This document shows, one piece after another, positions 13,301-25,327 of a DNA stretch of 64,000 bases. The notes under the pieces are model-generated. The model was not told where the DNA came from, ran no database searches, and worked only from the letters and a program-made list of their open reading frames with translations. Position numbers and translations under genes: made by a program. This DNA is from Pristionchus mayeri (lineage: Eukaryota > Nematoda > Chromadorea > Rhabditida > Neodiplogasteridae): positions 1-64,000 of the forward strand of contig BTRK01000009.1 in NCBI GenBank assembly GCA_036245805.1. Direction: 5' to 3'. Position 1 is the first letter of the stretch; the number at the start of each line of letters is the position of its first letter.

Positions 13301-14551
13301 TTCGGGGATACGGGTAAACTTCGGGATAGTGTAAACTTCGGGGATACGGGTAAACTTCGGGGATAGAGTAAACTTCGGGGATACGGGTAAACTTCGGGGA
13401 TGGAGTAAACTTCGGGGATACGGGTAATCTTCGGTGATAGAGTAAACTTCGGGGATACGGGTAAACTTCGGGGATAGAGTAAACTTCGGGGATACGGGTA
13501 AACTTCGGGGATAGAGTAAACTTCGGGGATACGGGTAAACTTCGGGGATAGAGTAAACTTCGGAGATACGGGTAAACTTTCGGGATAGAGTAAACTTCGG
13601 GGATACGGGTAAACTTCGGGGATAGAGTAAACTTCGGGGTTACGGGTAAACTTCGGGGATGGAGTAAACTTCGGGGATACGGGTAAACTTCGGGGATAGA
13701 GTAAACTTCGGGGATAGAATAAACTTCGGGGATACGGGTAAACTTCGGGGATAGAGTAAACTTCGGGGATACGGGTAAACTTCGGGGATAGAGTAAACTT
13801 CGGAGATACGGGTAAACTTTCGGGATAGAGTAAACTTCGGGGATACGGGTAAACTTCGGGGATAGAGTAAACTTCGGGGATACGGGTAAACTTCGGGGAT
13901 ACGGGTAAACTTCGGGGATAGAGTAAACTTCGGGGATAGAGTAAACTTCGGGGATACGGGTAAACTTCGGGGATAGAGTAAACTTCGGGGATAGAATAAA
14001 CTTCGGGGTTCCGGGTAAATTTCGGGGATACGGGTAAACTTCGGGGATAGAGTAAACTTCGGGGATACGGGTAAACTTTTGGGATAGAGTAAACCTCGGG
14101 GATAGAATAAACTTCGGGGTTCCGGGTAAATTTCGGGGATAGAGTAAACTTCGGGGATACGGGTAAACTTCGGGGATAGAGTAAACTTCGGGGATACGGG
14201 TAAAATTTCGGGATAGAGTAAACTTCGGGGATACGGGTAAACTTCGGGGATAGAGTAAACTTCGGGGATAGAGTAAACTTCGGGGATACGGGTAAACTTC
14301 GGGGATAGAGTAAACTTCGGGGATGCGGGTAAACTTTCGGGATAGAGTAAACTTCGGGGATACGGGTAAACTTCGGGGATAGAGTAAACTTCGGGGATAC
14401 GGGTAAACTTCGGGGATGGAGTAAACTTCGGGGATACGGGTAATCTTCGGTGATAGAGTAAACTTCGGGGATACGGGTAAACTTCGGGGATAGAGTAAAC
14501 TTCGGGGATACGGGTAAACTTCGGGGATAGAGTAAACTTCGGGGATACGGG

Positions 14552-14584
14552 TAATCTTCGGGGATAGAGTAAACTTCGGTGATA
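14552..14584. repeat. Split double-variant monomer (18-bp insertion footprint)
   Basis: The usual variant TAATCTTCGGTGAT is interrupted after TAATCTTCGG by GGATAGAGTAAACTTCGG, one monomer in length, before TGAT resumes. The two diagnostic bases normally found in one monomer therefore sit in adjacent monomers. Matching splits begin near 31,482, 37,330, 39,105 and 40,488. The breakpoint falls inside the CTTCGG core that all monomers share. Confidence 0.8.
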
Positions 14585-15342
14585 GAGTAAACTTCGGGGA
14601 TACGGGTAAACTTCGGGGATAGAGTAAACTTCGGGGATACGGGTAAACTTCGGGGATAGAGTAAACTTCGGGGATACGGGTAAACTTTTGGGATAGAGTA
14701 AACTTCGGGGATAGAATAAACTTCGGGGTTCCGGCTAAATTTCGGGGTTAGAGTAAACTTCGGGGATACGGGTAAACTTCGGGGATAGAGTAAACTTCGG
14801 GGATACGGGTAAAATTTCGGGATAGAGTAAACTTCGGGGATACGGGTAAACTTCGGGGATAGAGTAAACTTCGGGGATACGGGTAAATTTCGGGGATAGA
14901 GTAAACTTCGGGGATACGGGTAAACTTCGGGGATAGAGTAAACTTCGGGGATACGGGTAAACTTCGGGGATAGAGTAAACTTCGGGGATACGGGTAATCT
15001 TCGGTGATAGAGTAAACTTCGGGGATACGGGTAAACTTCGGGGATAGAGTAAACTTCGGGGATACGGGTAAACTTCGGGGATAGAGTAAACTTCGGGGAT
15101 ACGGGTAAACTTCGGGGATAGAGTAAACTTCGGGGATACGGGTAAACTTTCGGGATAGAGTAAACTTCGGGGATACGGGTAAACTTCGGGGATAGAGTAA
15201 ACTTCGGGGATACGGGTAAACTTCGGGGATGGAGTAAACTTCGGGGATACGGGTAATCTTCGGTGATAGAGTAAACTTCGGGGATACGGGTAAACTTCGG
15301 GGATAGAGTAAACTTCGGGGATACGGGTAAACTTCGGGGATA

Positions 15343-18000
15343 GAGAAACTTCGGGGATACGGGTAATCTTCGGGGATAGAGTAAACTTCGGGGATACGGG
15401 TAAACTTTCGGGATAGAGTAAACTTCGGGGATACGGGTAAACTTCGGGGATTGAATAAACTTCGGGGATACGGGTAAACTTCGGGGATAGAGTAAACTTC
15501 GGGGATAGAGTAAACTTCGGGGATACGGGTAAACTTTCGGGATAGAGTAAACTTCGGGGATACGGGTAAACTTCGGGGATAGAATAAACTTCGGGGATAC
15601 GGGTAAACTTCGGGGATAGAGTAAACTTCGGGGATAGAGTAAACTTCGGGGATACGGGTAATCTTCGGGGATAGAGTAAACTTCGGGGATAGAATAAACT
15701 TCGGGGTTCCGGGTAAATTTCGGGGATACGGGTAAACTTCGGGGATAGAGTAAACTTCGGGGATACGGGTAAACTTTTGGGATAGAGTAAACTTCGGGGA
15801 TAGAATAAACTTCGGGGTTCCGGCTAAATTTCGGGGTTAGAGTAAACTTCGGGGATACGGGTAAACTTCGGGGATAGAGTAAACTTCGGGGATACGGGTA
15901 AACTTCGGGGATAGAGTAAACTTCGGGGATACGGGTAAACTTCGGGGATGGAGTAAACTTCGGGGATACGGGTAATCTTCGGTGATAGAGTAAACTTCGG
16001 GGATACGGGTAAACTTCGGGGATAGAGTAAACTTCGGGGATACGGGTAAACTTCGGGGATAGAGAAACTTCGGGGATACGGGTAATCTTCGGGGATAGAG
16101 TAAACTTCGGGGATACGGGTAAACTTTCGGGATAGAGTAAACTTCGGGGATACGGGTAAACTTCGGGGATTGAATAAACTTCGGGGATACGGGTAAACTT
16201 CGGGGATAGAGTAAACTTCGGGGATAGAGTAAACTTCGGGGATACGGGTAAACTTTCGGGATAGAGTAAACTTCGGGGATACGGGTAAACTTCGGGGATA
16301 GAATAAACTTCGGGGATACGGGTAAACTTCGGGGATAGAGTAAACTTCGGGGATAGAGTAAACTTCGGGGATACGGGTAAACTTCGGGGATAGAGTAAAC
16401 TTCGGGGATAGAATAAACTTCGGGGTTCCGGGTAAATTTCGGGGATACGGGTAAACTTCGGGGATAGAGTAAACTTCGGGGATACGGGTAAACTTCGGGG
16501 ATAGAGTAAACTTCGGGGATACGGGTAAACTTCGGGGATAGAGTAAACTTCGGGGATACGGGTAAACTTTCGGGATAGAGTAAACTTCGGGGATACGGGT
16601 AAACTTCGGGGATAGAGTAAACTTCGGGGATACGGGTAAACTTCGGGGATGGAGTAAACTTCGGGGATACGGGTAATCTTCGGTGATAGAGTAAACTTCG
16701 GGGATACGGGTAAACTTCGGGGATAGAGTAAACTTCGGGGATACGGGTAAACTTCGGGGATAGAGAAACTTCGGGGATACGGGTAATCTTCGGGGATAGA
16801 GTAAACTTCGGGGATACGGGTAAACTTTCGGGATAGAGTAAACTTCGGGGATACGGGTAAACTTCGGGGATTGAATAAACTTCGGGGATACGGGTAAACT
16901 TCGGGGATAGAGTAAACTTCGGGGATAGAGTAAACTTCGGGGATACGGGTAAACTTTCGGGATAGAGTAAACTTCGGGGATACGGGTAAACTTCGGGGAT
17001 AGAATAAACTTCGGGGATACGGGTAAACTTCGGGGATAGAGTAAACTTCGGGGATAGAGTAAACTTCGGGGATACGGGTAATCTTCGGGGATAGAGTAAA
17101 CTTCGGGGATAGAATAAACTTCGGGGTTCCGGGTAAATTTCGGGGATACGGGTAAACTTCGGGGATAGAGTAAACTTCGGGGATACGGGTAAACTTTTGG
17201 GATAGAGTAAACTTCGGGGATAGAATAAACTTCGGGGTTCCGGCTAAATTTCGGGGTTAGAGTAAACTTCGGGGATACGGGTAAACTTCGGGGATAGAGT
17301 AAACTTCGGGGATACGGGTAAACTTCGGGGATAGAGTAAACTTCGGGGATACGGGTAAACTTCGGGGATGGAGTAAACTTCGGGGATACGGGTAATCTTC
17401 GGTGATAGAGTAAACTTCGGGGATACGGGTAAACTTCGGGGATAGAGTAAACTTCGGGGATACGGGTAAACTTCGGGGATAGAGAAACTTCGGGGATACG
17501 GGTAATCTTCGGGGATAGAGTAAACTTCGGGGATACGGGTAAACTTTCGGGATAGAGTAAACTTCGGGGATACGGGTAAACTTCGGGGATTGAATAAACT
17601 TCGGGGATACGGGTAAACTTCGGGGATAGAGTAAACTTCGGGGATAGAGTAAACTTCGGGGATACGGGTAAACTTTCGGGATAGAGTAAACTTCGGGGAT
17701 ACGGGTAAACTTCGGGGATAGAATAAACTTCGGGGATACGGGTAAACTTCGGGGATAGAGTAAACTTCGGGGATAGAGTAAACTTCGGGGATACGGGTAA
17801 ACTTCGGGGATAGAGTAAACTTCGGGGATAGAATAAACTTCGGGGTTCCGGGTAAATTTCGGGGATACGGGTAAACTTCGGGGATAGAGTAAACTTCGGG
17901 GATACGGGTAAACTTTTGGGATAGAGTAAACTTCGGGGATAGAATAAACTTCGGGGTTCCGGCTAAATTTCGGGGTTAGAGTAAACTTCGGGGATACGGG
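15343..18000. repeat. HOR of about 0.7 kb marked by GAGAAAC monomers
   Basis: A B monomer that has lost two bases at its junction (GAGTAAAC reads GAGAAAC) recurs at 15,343, 16,062, 16,763 and 17,482, with spacings of 719, 701 and 719 bp. Each is followed about 110 bp later by a GATTGAATAAAC variant (15,452, 16,171, 16,872, 17,591). The block then carries GGGGTTCCGGG, CTTTTGGGA and GGTTCCGGCTAAATTTCGG in that order. This HOR differs from the 684-bp HOR in its variants and length. Confidence 0.85.
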
Positions 18001-21000
18001 TAAACTTCGGGGATAGAGTAAACTTCGGGGATACGGGTAAACTTTTGGGATAGAGTAAACTTCGGGGATAGAATAAACTTCGGGGTTCCGGCTAAATTTC
18101 GGGGTTAGAGTAAACTTCGGGGATACGGGTAAACTTCGGGGATAGAGTAAACTTCGGGGATACGGGTAATCTTCGGTGATAGAGTAAACTTCGGGGATAC
18201 GGGTAAACTTCGGGGACAGAGTAAACTTCGGGGATACGGGTAAACTTCGGGGATAGAGTAAACTTCGGGGATACGGGTAAACTTCGGGGATAGAGTAAAC
18301 TTCGGGGATACGGGTAAACTTTCGGGATAGAGTAAACTTCGGGGATAGAATAAACTTCGGGGTTCCGGCTAAATTTCGGGGTTAGAGTAAACTTCGGGGA
18401 TACGGGTAAACTTCGGGGATAGAGTAAACTTCGGGGATACGGGTAATCTTCGGTGATAGAGTAAACTTCGGGGATACGGGTAAACTTCGGGGACAGAGTA
18501 AACTTCGGGGATACGGGTAAACTTCGGGGATAGAGTAAACTTCGGGGATACGGGTAAACTTCGGGGATAGAGTAAACTTCGGGGATACGGGTAAACTTTC
18601 GGGATAGAGTAAACTTCGGGGATACGGGTAAACTTCGGGGATAGAGTAAACTTCGGGGATACGGGTAAACTTCGGGGATGGAGTAAACTTCGGGGATACG
18701 GGTAATCTTCGGTGATAGAGTAAACTTCGGGGATACGGGTAAACTTCGGGGACAGAGTAAACTTCGGGGATACGGGTAAACTTCGGGGATAGAGTAAACT
18801 TCGGGGATAGAGTAAACTTCGGGGATACGGGTAAACTTCGGAGATAGAGTAAACTTCGGGGATAGAATAAACTTCGGGGTTCCGGGTAAATTTCGGGGAT
18901 ACGGGTAAACTTTCGGGATAGAGTAAACTTCGGGGATACGGGTAAACTTCGGGGATAGAGTAAACTTCGGGGATACGGGTAAACTTCGGGGATAGAGTAA
19001 ACTTCGGGGATACGGGTAAACTTCGGGGATAGAGTAAACTTCGGGGATACGGGTAAACTTCGGGGATAGAGTAAACTTCGGGGATACGGGTAAACTTCGG
19101 GGATAGAGTAAACTTCGGGGATACGGGTAAACTTTCGGGATAGAGTAAACTTCGGGGATACGGGTAAACTTCGGGGATAGAATAAACTTCGGGGATACGG
19201 GTAAACTTCGGGGATAGAGTAAACTTCGGGGATAGAGTAAACTTCGGGGATACGGGTAAACTTCGGAGATAGAGTAAACTTCGGGGATAGAATAAACTTC
19301 GGGGTTCCGGGTAAATTTCGGGGATACGGGTAAACTTCGGGGATAGAGTAAACTTCGGGGATACGGGTAAACTTTTGGGATAAAGTAAACTTCGGGGATA
19401 GAATAAACTTCGGGGTTCCGGCTAAATTTCGGGGTTAGAGTAAACTTCGGGGATACGGGTAAACTTCGGGGATAGAGTAAACTTCGGGGATACGGGTAAA
19501 ATTTCGGGATAGAGTAAACTTCGGGGATACGGGTAAACTTCGGGGATAGAGTAAACTTCGGGGATACGGGTAAATTTCGGCGATAGAGTAAACTTCGGGG
19601 ATACGGGTAAACTTCGGGGATAGAGTAAACTTCGGGGATACGGGTAAACTTCGGGGATAGAGTAAACTTCGGGGATACGGGTAAACTTCGGGGATAGAGT
19701 AAACTTCGGGGATACGGGTAAACTTCGGGGATAGAGTAAACTTCGGGGATACGGGTAAACTTTCGGGATAGAGTAAACTTCGGGGATACGGGTAAACTTC
19801 GGGGATAGAGTAAACTTCGGGGATACGGGTAAACTTCGGGGATGGAGTAAACTTCGGGGATACGGGTAATCTTCGGTGATAGAGTAAACTTCGGGGATAC
19901 GGGTAAACTTCGGGGACAGAGTAAACTTCGGGGATACGGGTAAACTTCGGGGATAGAGTAAACTTCGGGGATAGAGTAAACTTCGGGGATACGGGTAAAC
20001 TTCGGAGATAGAGTAAACTTCGGGGATAGAATAAACTTCGGGGTTCCGGGTAAATTTCGGGGATACGGGTAAACTTTCGGGATAGAGTAAACTTCGGGGA
20101 TACGGGTAAACTTCGGGGATAGAGTAAACTTCGGGGATACGGGTAAACTTCGGGGATAGAGTAAACTTCGGGGATACGGGTAAACTTCGGGGATAGAGTA
20201 AACTTCGGGGATACGGGTAAACTTCGGGGATAGAGTAAACTTCGGGGATACGGGTAAACTTCGGGGATAGAGTAAACTTCGGGGATACGGGTAAACTTTC
20301 GGGATAGAGTAAACTTCGGGGATACGGGTAAACTTCGGGGATAGAATAAACTTCGGGGATACGGGTAAACTTCGGGGATAGAGTAAACTTCGGGGATAGA
20401 GTAAACTTCGGGGATACGGGTAAACTTCGGAGATAGAGTAAACTTCGGGGATAGAATAAACTTCGGGGTTCCGGGTAAATTTCGGGGATACGGGTAAACT
20501 TCGGGGATAGAGTAAACTTCGGGGATACGGGTAAACTTTTGGGATAAAGTAAACTTCGGGGATAGAATAAACTTCGGGGTTCCGGCTAAATTTCGGGGTT
20601 AGAGTAAACTTCGGGGATACGGGTAAACTTCGGGGATAGAGTAAACTTCGGGGATACGGGTAAAATTTCGGGATAGAGTAAACTTCGGGGATACGGGTAA
20701 ACTTCGGGGATAGAGTAAACTTCGGGGATACGGGTAAATTTCGGGGATAGAGTAAACTTCGGGGATACGGGTAAACTTCGGGGATAGAGTAAACTTCGGG
20801 GATACGGGTAAACTTCGGGGATAGAGTAAACTTCGGGGATACGGGTAAACTTCGGGGATAGAGTAAACTTCGGGGTTACGGGTAAACTTCGGGGATGGAG
20901 TAAACTTCGGGGATACGGGTAATCTTCGGTGATAGAGTAAACTTCGGGGATACGGGTAAACTTCGGGGATAGAGTAAACTTCGGGGATACGGGTAAACTT

Positions 21001-24000
21001 CGGGGATAGAGTAAACTTCGGGGATACGGGTAAACTTCGGGGATAGAGTAAACTTCGGGGATACGGGTAAACTTTCGGGATAGAGTAAACTTCGGGGATA
21101 CGGGTAAACTTCGGGGATAGAGTAAACTTCGGGGATACGGGTAAACTTCGGGGATGGAGTAAACTTCGGGGATACGGGTAATCTTCGGTGATAGAGTAAA
21201 CTTCGGGGATACGGGTAAACTTCGGGGACAGAGTAAACTTCGGGGATACGGGTAAACTTCGGGGATAGAGTAAACTTCGGGGATACGGGTAAACTTCGGG
21301 GATAGAGTAAACTTCGGGGATAGAGTAAACTTCGGGGATACGGGTAAACTTCGGGGATAGAGTAAACTTCGGGGATAGAATAAACTTCGGGGTTCCGGGT
21401 AAATTTCGGGGATACGGGTAAACTTTCGGGATAGAGTAAACTTCGGGGATACGGGTAAACTTCGGGGATAGAGTAAACTTCGGGGATACGGGTAAACTTC
21501 GGGGATAGAGTAAACTTCGGGGATACGGGTAAACTTCGGGGATAGAGTAAACTTCGGGGTTACGGGTAAACTTCGGGGATGGAGTAAACTTCGGGGATAC
21601 GGGTAATCTTCGGTGATAGAGTAAACTTCGGGGATACGGGTAAACTTCGGGGATAGAGTAAACTTCGGGGATACGGGTAAACTTCGGGGATAGAGTAAAC
21701 TTCGGGGATACGGGTAAACTTTCGGGATAGAGTAAACTTCGGGGATACGGGTAAACTTCGGGGATAGAGTAAACTTCGGGGATACGGGTAAACTTCGGGG
21801 ATGGAGTAAACTTCGGGGATACGGGTAATCTTCGGTGATAGAGTAAACTTCGGGGATACGGGTAAACTTCGGGGACAGAGTAAACTTCGGGGATACGGGT
21901 AAACTTCGGGGATAGAGTAAACTTCGGGGATACGGGTAAACTTCGGGGATAGAGTAAACTTCGGGGATAGAGTAAACTTCGGGGATACGGGTAAACTTCG
22001 GGGATAGAGTAAACTTCGGGGATAGAATAAACTTCGGGGTTCCGGGTAAATTTCGGGGATACGGGTAAACTTTCGGGATAGAGTAAACTTCGGGGATACG
22101 GGTAAACTTCGGGGATAGAGTAAACTTCGGGGATACGGGTAAACTTCGGGGATAGAGTAAACTTCGGGGATACGGGTAAACTTCGGGGATAGAGTAAACT
22201 TCGGGGTTACGGGTAAACTTCGGGGATGGAGTAAACTTCGGGGATACGGGTAATCTTCGGTGATAGAGTAAACTTCGGGGATACGGGTAAACTTCGGGGA
22301 TAGAGTAAACTTCGGGGATACGGGTAAACTTCGGGGATAGAGTAAACTTCGGGGATACGGGTAAACTTCGGGGATAGAGTAAACTTCGGGGATACGGGTA
22401 AACTTTCGGGATAGAGTAAACTTCGGGGATACGGGTAAACTTCGGGGATAGAGTAAACTTCGGGGATACGGGTAAACTTCGGGGATGGAGTAAACTTCGG
22501 GGATACGGGTAATCTTCGGTGATAGAGTAAACTTCGGGGATACGGGTAAACTTCGGGGACAGAGTAAACTTCGGGGATACGGGTAAACTTCGGGGATAGA
22601 GTAAACTTCGGGGATACGGGTAAACTTCGGGGATAGAGTAAACTTCGGGGATAGAGTAAACTTCGGGGATACGGGTAAACTTCGGGGATAGAGTAAACTT
22701 CGGGGATAGAATAAACTTCGGGGTTCCGGGTAAATTTCGGGGATACGGGTAAACTTTCGGGATAGAGTAAACTTCGGGGATACGGGTAAACTTCGGGGAT
22801 AGAGTAAACTTCGGGGATACGGGTAAACTTCGGGGATAGAGTAAACTTCGGGGATACGGGTAAACTTCGGGGATAGAGTAAACTTCGGGGATACGGGTAA
22901 ACTTCGGGGATAGAGTAAACTTCGGGGATACGGGTAAACTTCGGGGATAGAGTAAACTTCGGGGATACGGGTAAACTTTCGGGATAGAGTAAACTTCGGG
23001 GATACGGGTAAACTTCGGGGATAGAATAAACTTCGGGGATACGGGTAAACTTCGGGGATAGAGTAAACTTCGGGGATAGAGTAAACTTCGGGGATACGGG
23101 TAAACTTCGGAGATAGAGTAAACTTCGGGGATAGAATAAACTTCGGGGTTCCGGGTAAATTTCGGGGATACGGGTAAACTTCGGGGATAGAGTAAACTTC
23201 GGGGATACGGGTAAACTTTTGGGATAAAGTAAACTTCGGGGATAGAATAAACTTCGGGGTTCCGGCTAAATTTCGGGGTTAGAGTAAACTTCGGGGATAC
23301 GGGTAAACTTCGGGGATAGAGTAAACTTCGGGGATAGAGTAAACTTCGGGGATACGGGTAAACTTCGGGGATAGAGTAAACTTCGGGGATAGAATAAACT
23401 TCGGGGTTCCGGGTAAATTTCGGGGATACGGGTAAACTTTCGGGATAGAGTAAACTTCGGGGATACGGGTAATCTTCGGTGATAGAGTAAACTTCGGGGA
23501 TACGGGTAAACTTCGGGGATAGAGTAAACTTCGGGGATACGGGTAAACTTCGGGGATAGAGTAAACTTCGGGGATACGGGTAAACTTCGGGGATAGAGTA
23601 AACTTCGGGGATACGGGTAAACTTTCGGGATAGAGTAAACTTCGGGGATACGGGTAAACTTCGGGGATAGAGTAAACTTCGGGGATACGGGTAAACTTCG
23701 GGGATGGAGTAAACTTCGGGGATACGGGTAATCTTCGGTGATAGAGTAAACTTCGGGGATACGGGTAAACTTCGGGGACAGAGTAAACTTCGGGGATACG
23801 GGTAAACTTCGGGGATAGAGTAAACTTCGGGGATACGGGTAAACTTCGGGGATAGAGTAAACTTCGGGGATAGAGTAAACTTCGGGGATACGGGTAAACT
23901 TCGGGGATAGAGTAAACTTCGGGGATAGAATAAACTTCGGGGTTCCGGGTAAATTTCGGGGATACGGGTAAACTTTCGGGATAGAGTAAACTTCGGGGAT

Positions 24001-25327
24001 ACGGGTAAACTTCGGGGATAGAGTAAACTTCGGGGATACGGGTAAACTTCGGGGATAGAGTAAACTTCGGGGATACGGGTAAACTTCGGGGATAGAGTAA
24101 ACTTCGGGGATACGGGTAAACTTCGGGGATAGAGTAAACTTCGGGGATACGGGTAAACTTCGGGGATAGAGTAAACTTCGGGGATACGGGTAAACTTTCG
24201 GGATAGAGTAAACTTCGGGGATACGGGTAAACTTCGGGGATAGAATAAACTTCGGGGATACGGGTAAACTTCGGGGATAGAGTAAACTTCGGGGATAGAG
24301 TAAACTTCGGGGATACGGGTAAACTTCGGAGATAGAGTAAACTTCGGGGATAGAATAAACTTCGGGGTTCCGGGTAAATTTCGGGGATACGGGTAAACTT
24401 CGGGGATAGAATAAACTTCGGGGATACGGGTAAACTTCGGGGATAGAGTAAACTTCGGGGATAGAGTAAACTTCGGGGATACGGGTAAACTTCGGAGATA
24501 GAGTAAACTTCGGGGATAGAATAAACTTCGGGGTTCCGGGTAAATTTCGGGGATACGGGTAAACTTCGGGGATAGAGTAAACTTCGGGGATACGGGTAAA
24601 CTTTTGGGATAAAGTAAACTTCGGGGATAGAATAAACTTCGGGGTTCCGGCTAAATTTCGGGGTTAGAGTAAACTTCGGGGATACGGGTAAACTTCGGGG
24701 ATAGAGTAAACTTCGGGGATAGAGTAAACTTCGGGGATACGGGTAAACTTCGGGGATAGAGTAAACTTCGGGGATAGAATAAACTTCGGGGTTCCGGGTA
24801 AATTTCGGGGATACGGGTAAACTTTCGGGATAGAGTAAACTTCGGGGATACGGGTAATCTTCGGTGATAGAGTAAACTTCGGGGATACGGGTAAACTTCG
24901 GGGATAGAGTAAACTTCGGGGATACGGGTAAACTTCGGGGATAGAGTAAACTTCGGGGATACGGGTAAACTTCGGGGATAGAGTAAACTTCGGGGATACG
25001 GGTAAACTTTCGGGATAGAGTAAACTTCGGGGATACGGGTAAACTTCGGGGATAGAGTAAACTTCGGGGATACGGGTAAACTTCGGGGATGGAGTAAACT
25101 TCGGGGATACGGGTAATCTTCGGTGATAGAGTAAACTTCGGGGATACGGGTAAACTTCGGGGACAGAGTAAACTTCGGGGATACGGGTAAACTTCGGGGA
25201 TAGAGTAAACTTCGGGGATACGGGTAAACTTCGGGGATAGAGTAAACTTCGGGGATAGAGTAAACTTCGGGGATACGGGTAAACTTCGGGGATAGAGTAA
25301 ACTTCGGGGATAGAATAAACTTCGGGG
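18001..25327. repeat. Second domain of 684-bp and 425-bp spacing
   Basis: TTCC landmarks lie at 18,890, 19,315, 20,044, 20,469, 21,393, 22,040, 22,724, 23,149, 23,407, 23,943, 24,368, 24,534, 24,792 and 25,328. A 425-bp spacing recurs (18,890-19,315, 20,044-20,469, 22,724-23,149, 23,943-24,368) and is also seen at 8209-8634 and, one base shorter, at 1484-1908. The pair 18,890/20,044 and 19,315/20,469 gives a 1,154-bp tandem block. One 684 spacing (22,040-22,724) and one shortened by a dimer (647; 21,393-22,040) are present. GGACAGAG monomers, typical of the 684-bp HOR, occur here up to about 25,165. I saw none further right. Confidence 0.8.

Larger units (their letters stand above)
8209..18000. 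repeat. Large segmental duplication (about 17-kb offset), copy 1
   Basis: The block recurs at about 25,328-36,260. Matching landmarks are TTCC at 8209/25,328 (+17,119), 8634/25,752 (+17,118), 8892/26,010 (+17,118), 9391/26,509 (+17,118) and 10,388/27,506 (+17,118). Further on, 13,327/30,239 (TAGTG variant), 14,091/31,003 (AAACCTCG variant) and 14,322/31,234 (GATGCGGG variant) all give +16,912, while 15,343/32,180 and 16,062/32,899 (GAGAAAC variant) give +16,837. The stepwise offsets mean that blocks were gained or lost after duplication; TTCC at 11,626 against 29,295 gives +17,669. Inside the block is a 1,127-bp repeat (TAGTG at 12,200 and 13,327). Boundaries are approximate, read by eye. Confidence 0.8.
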
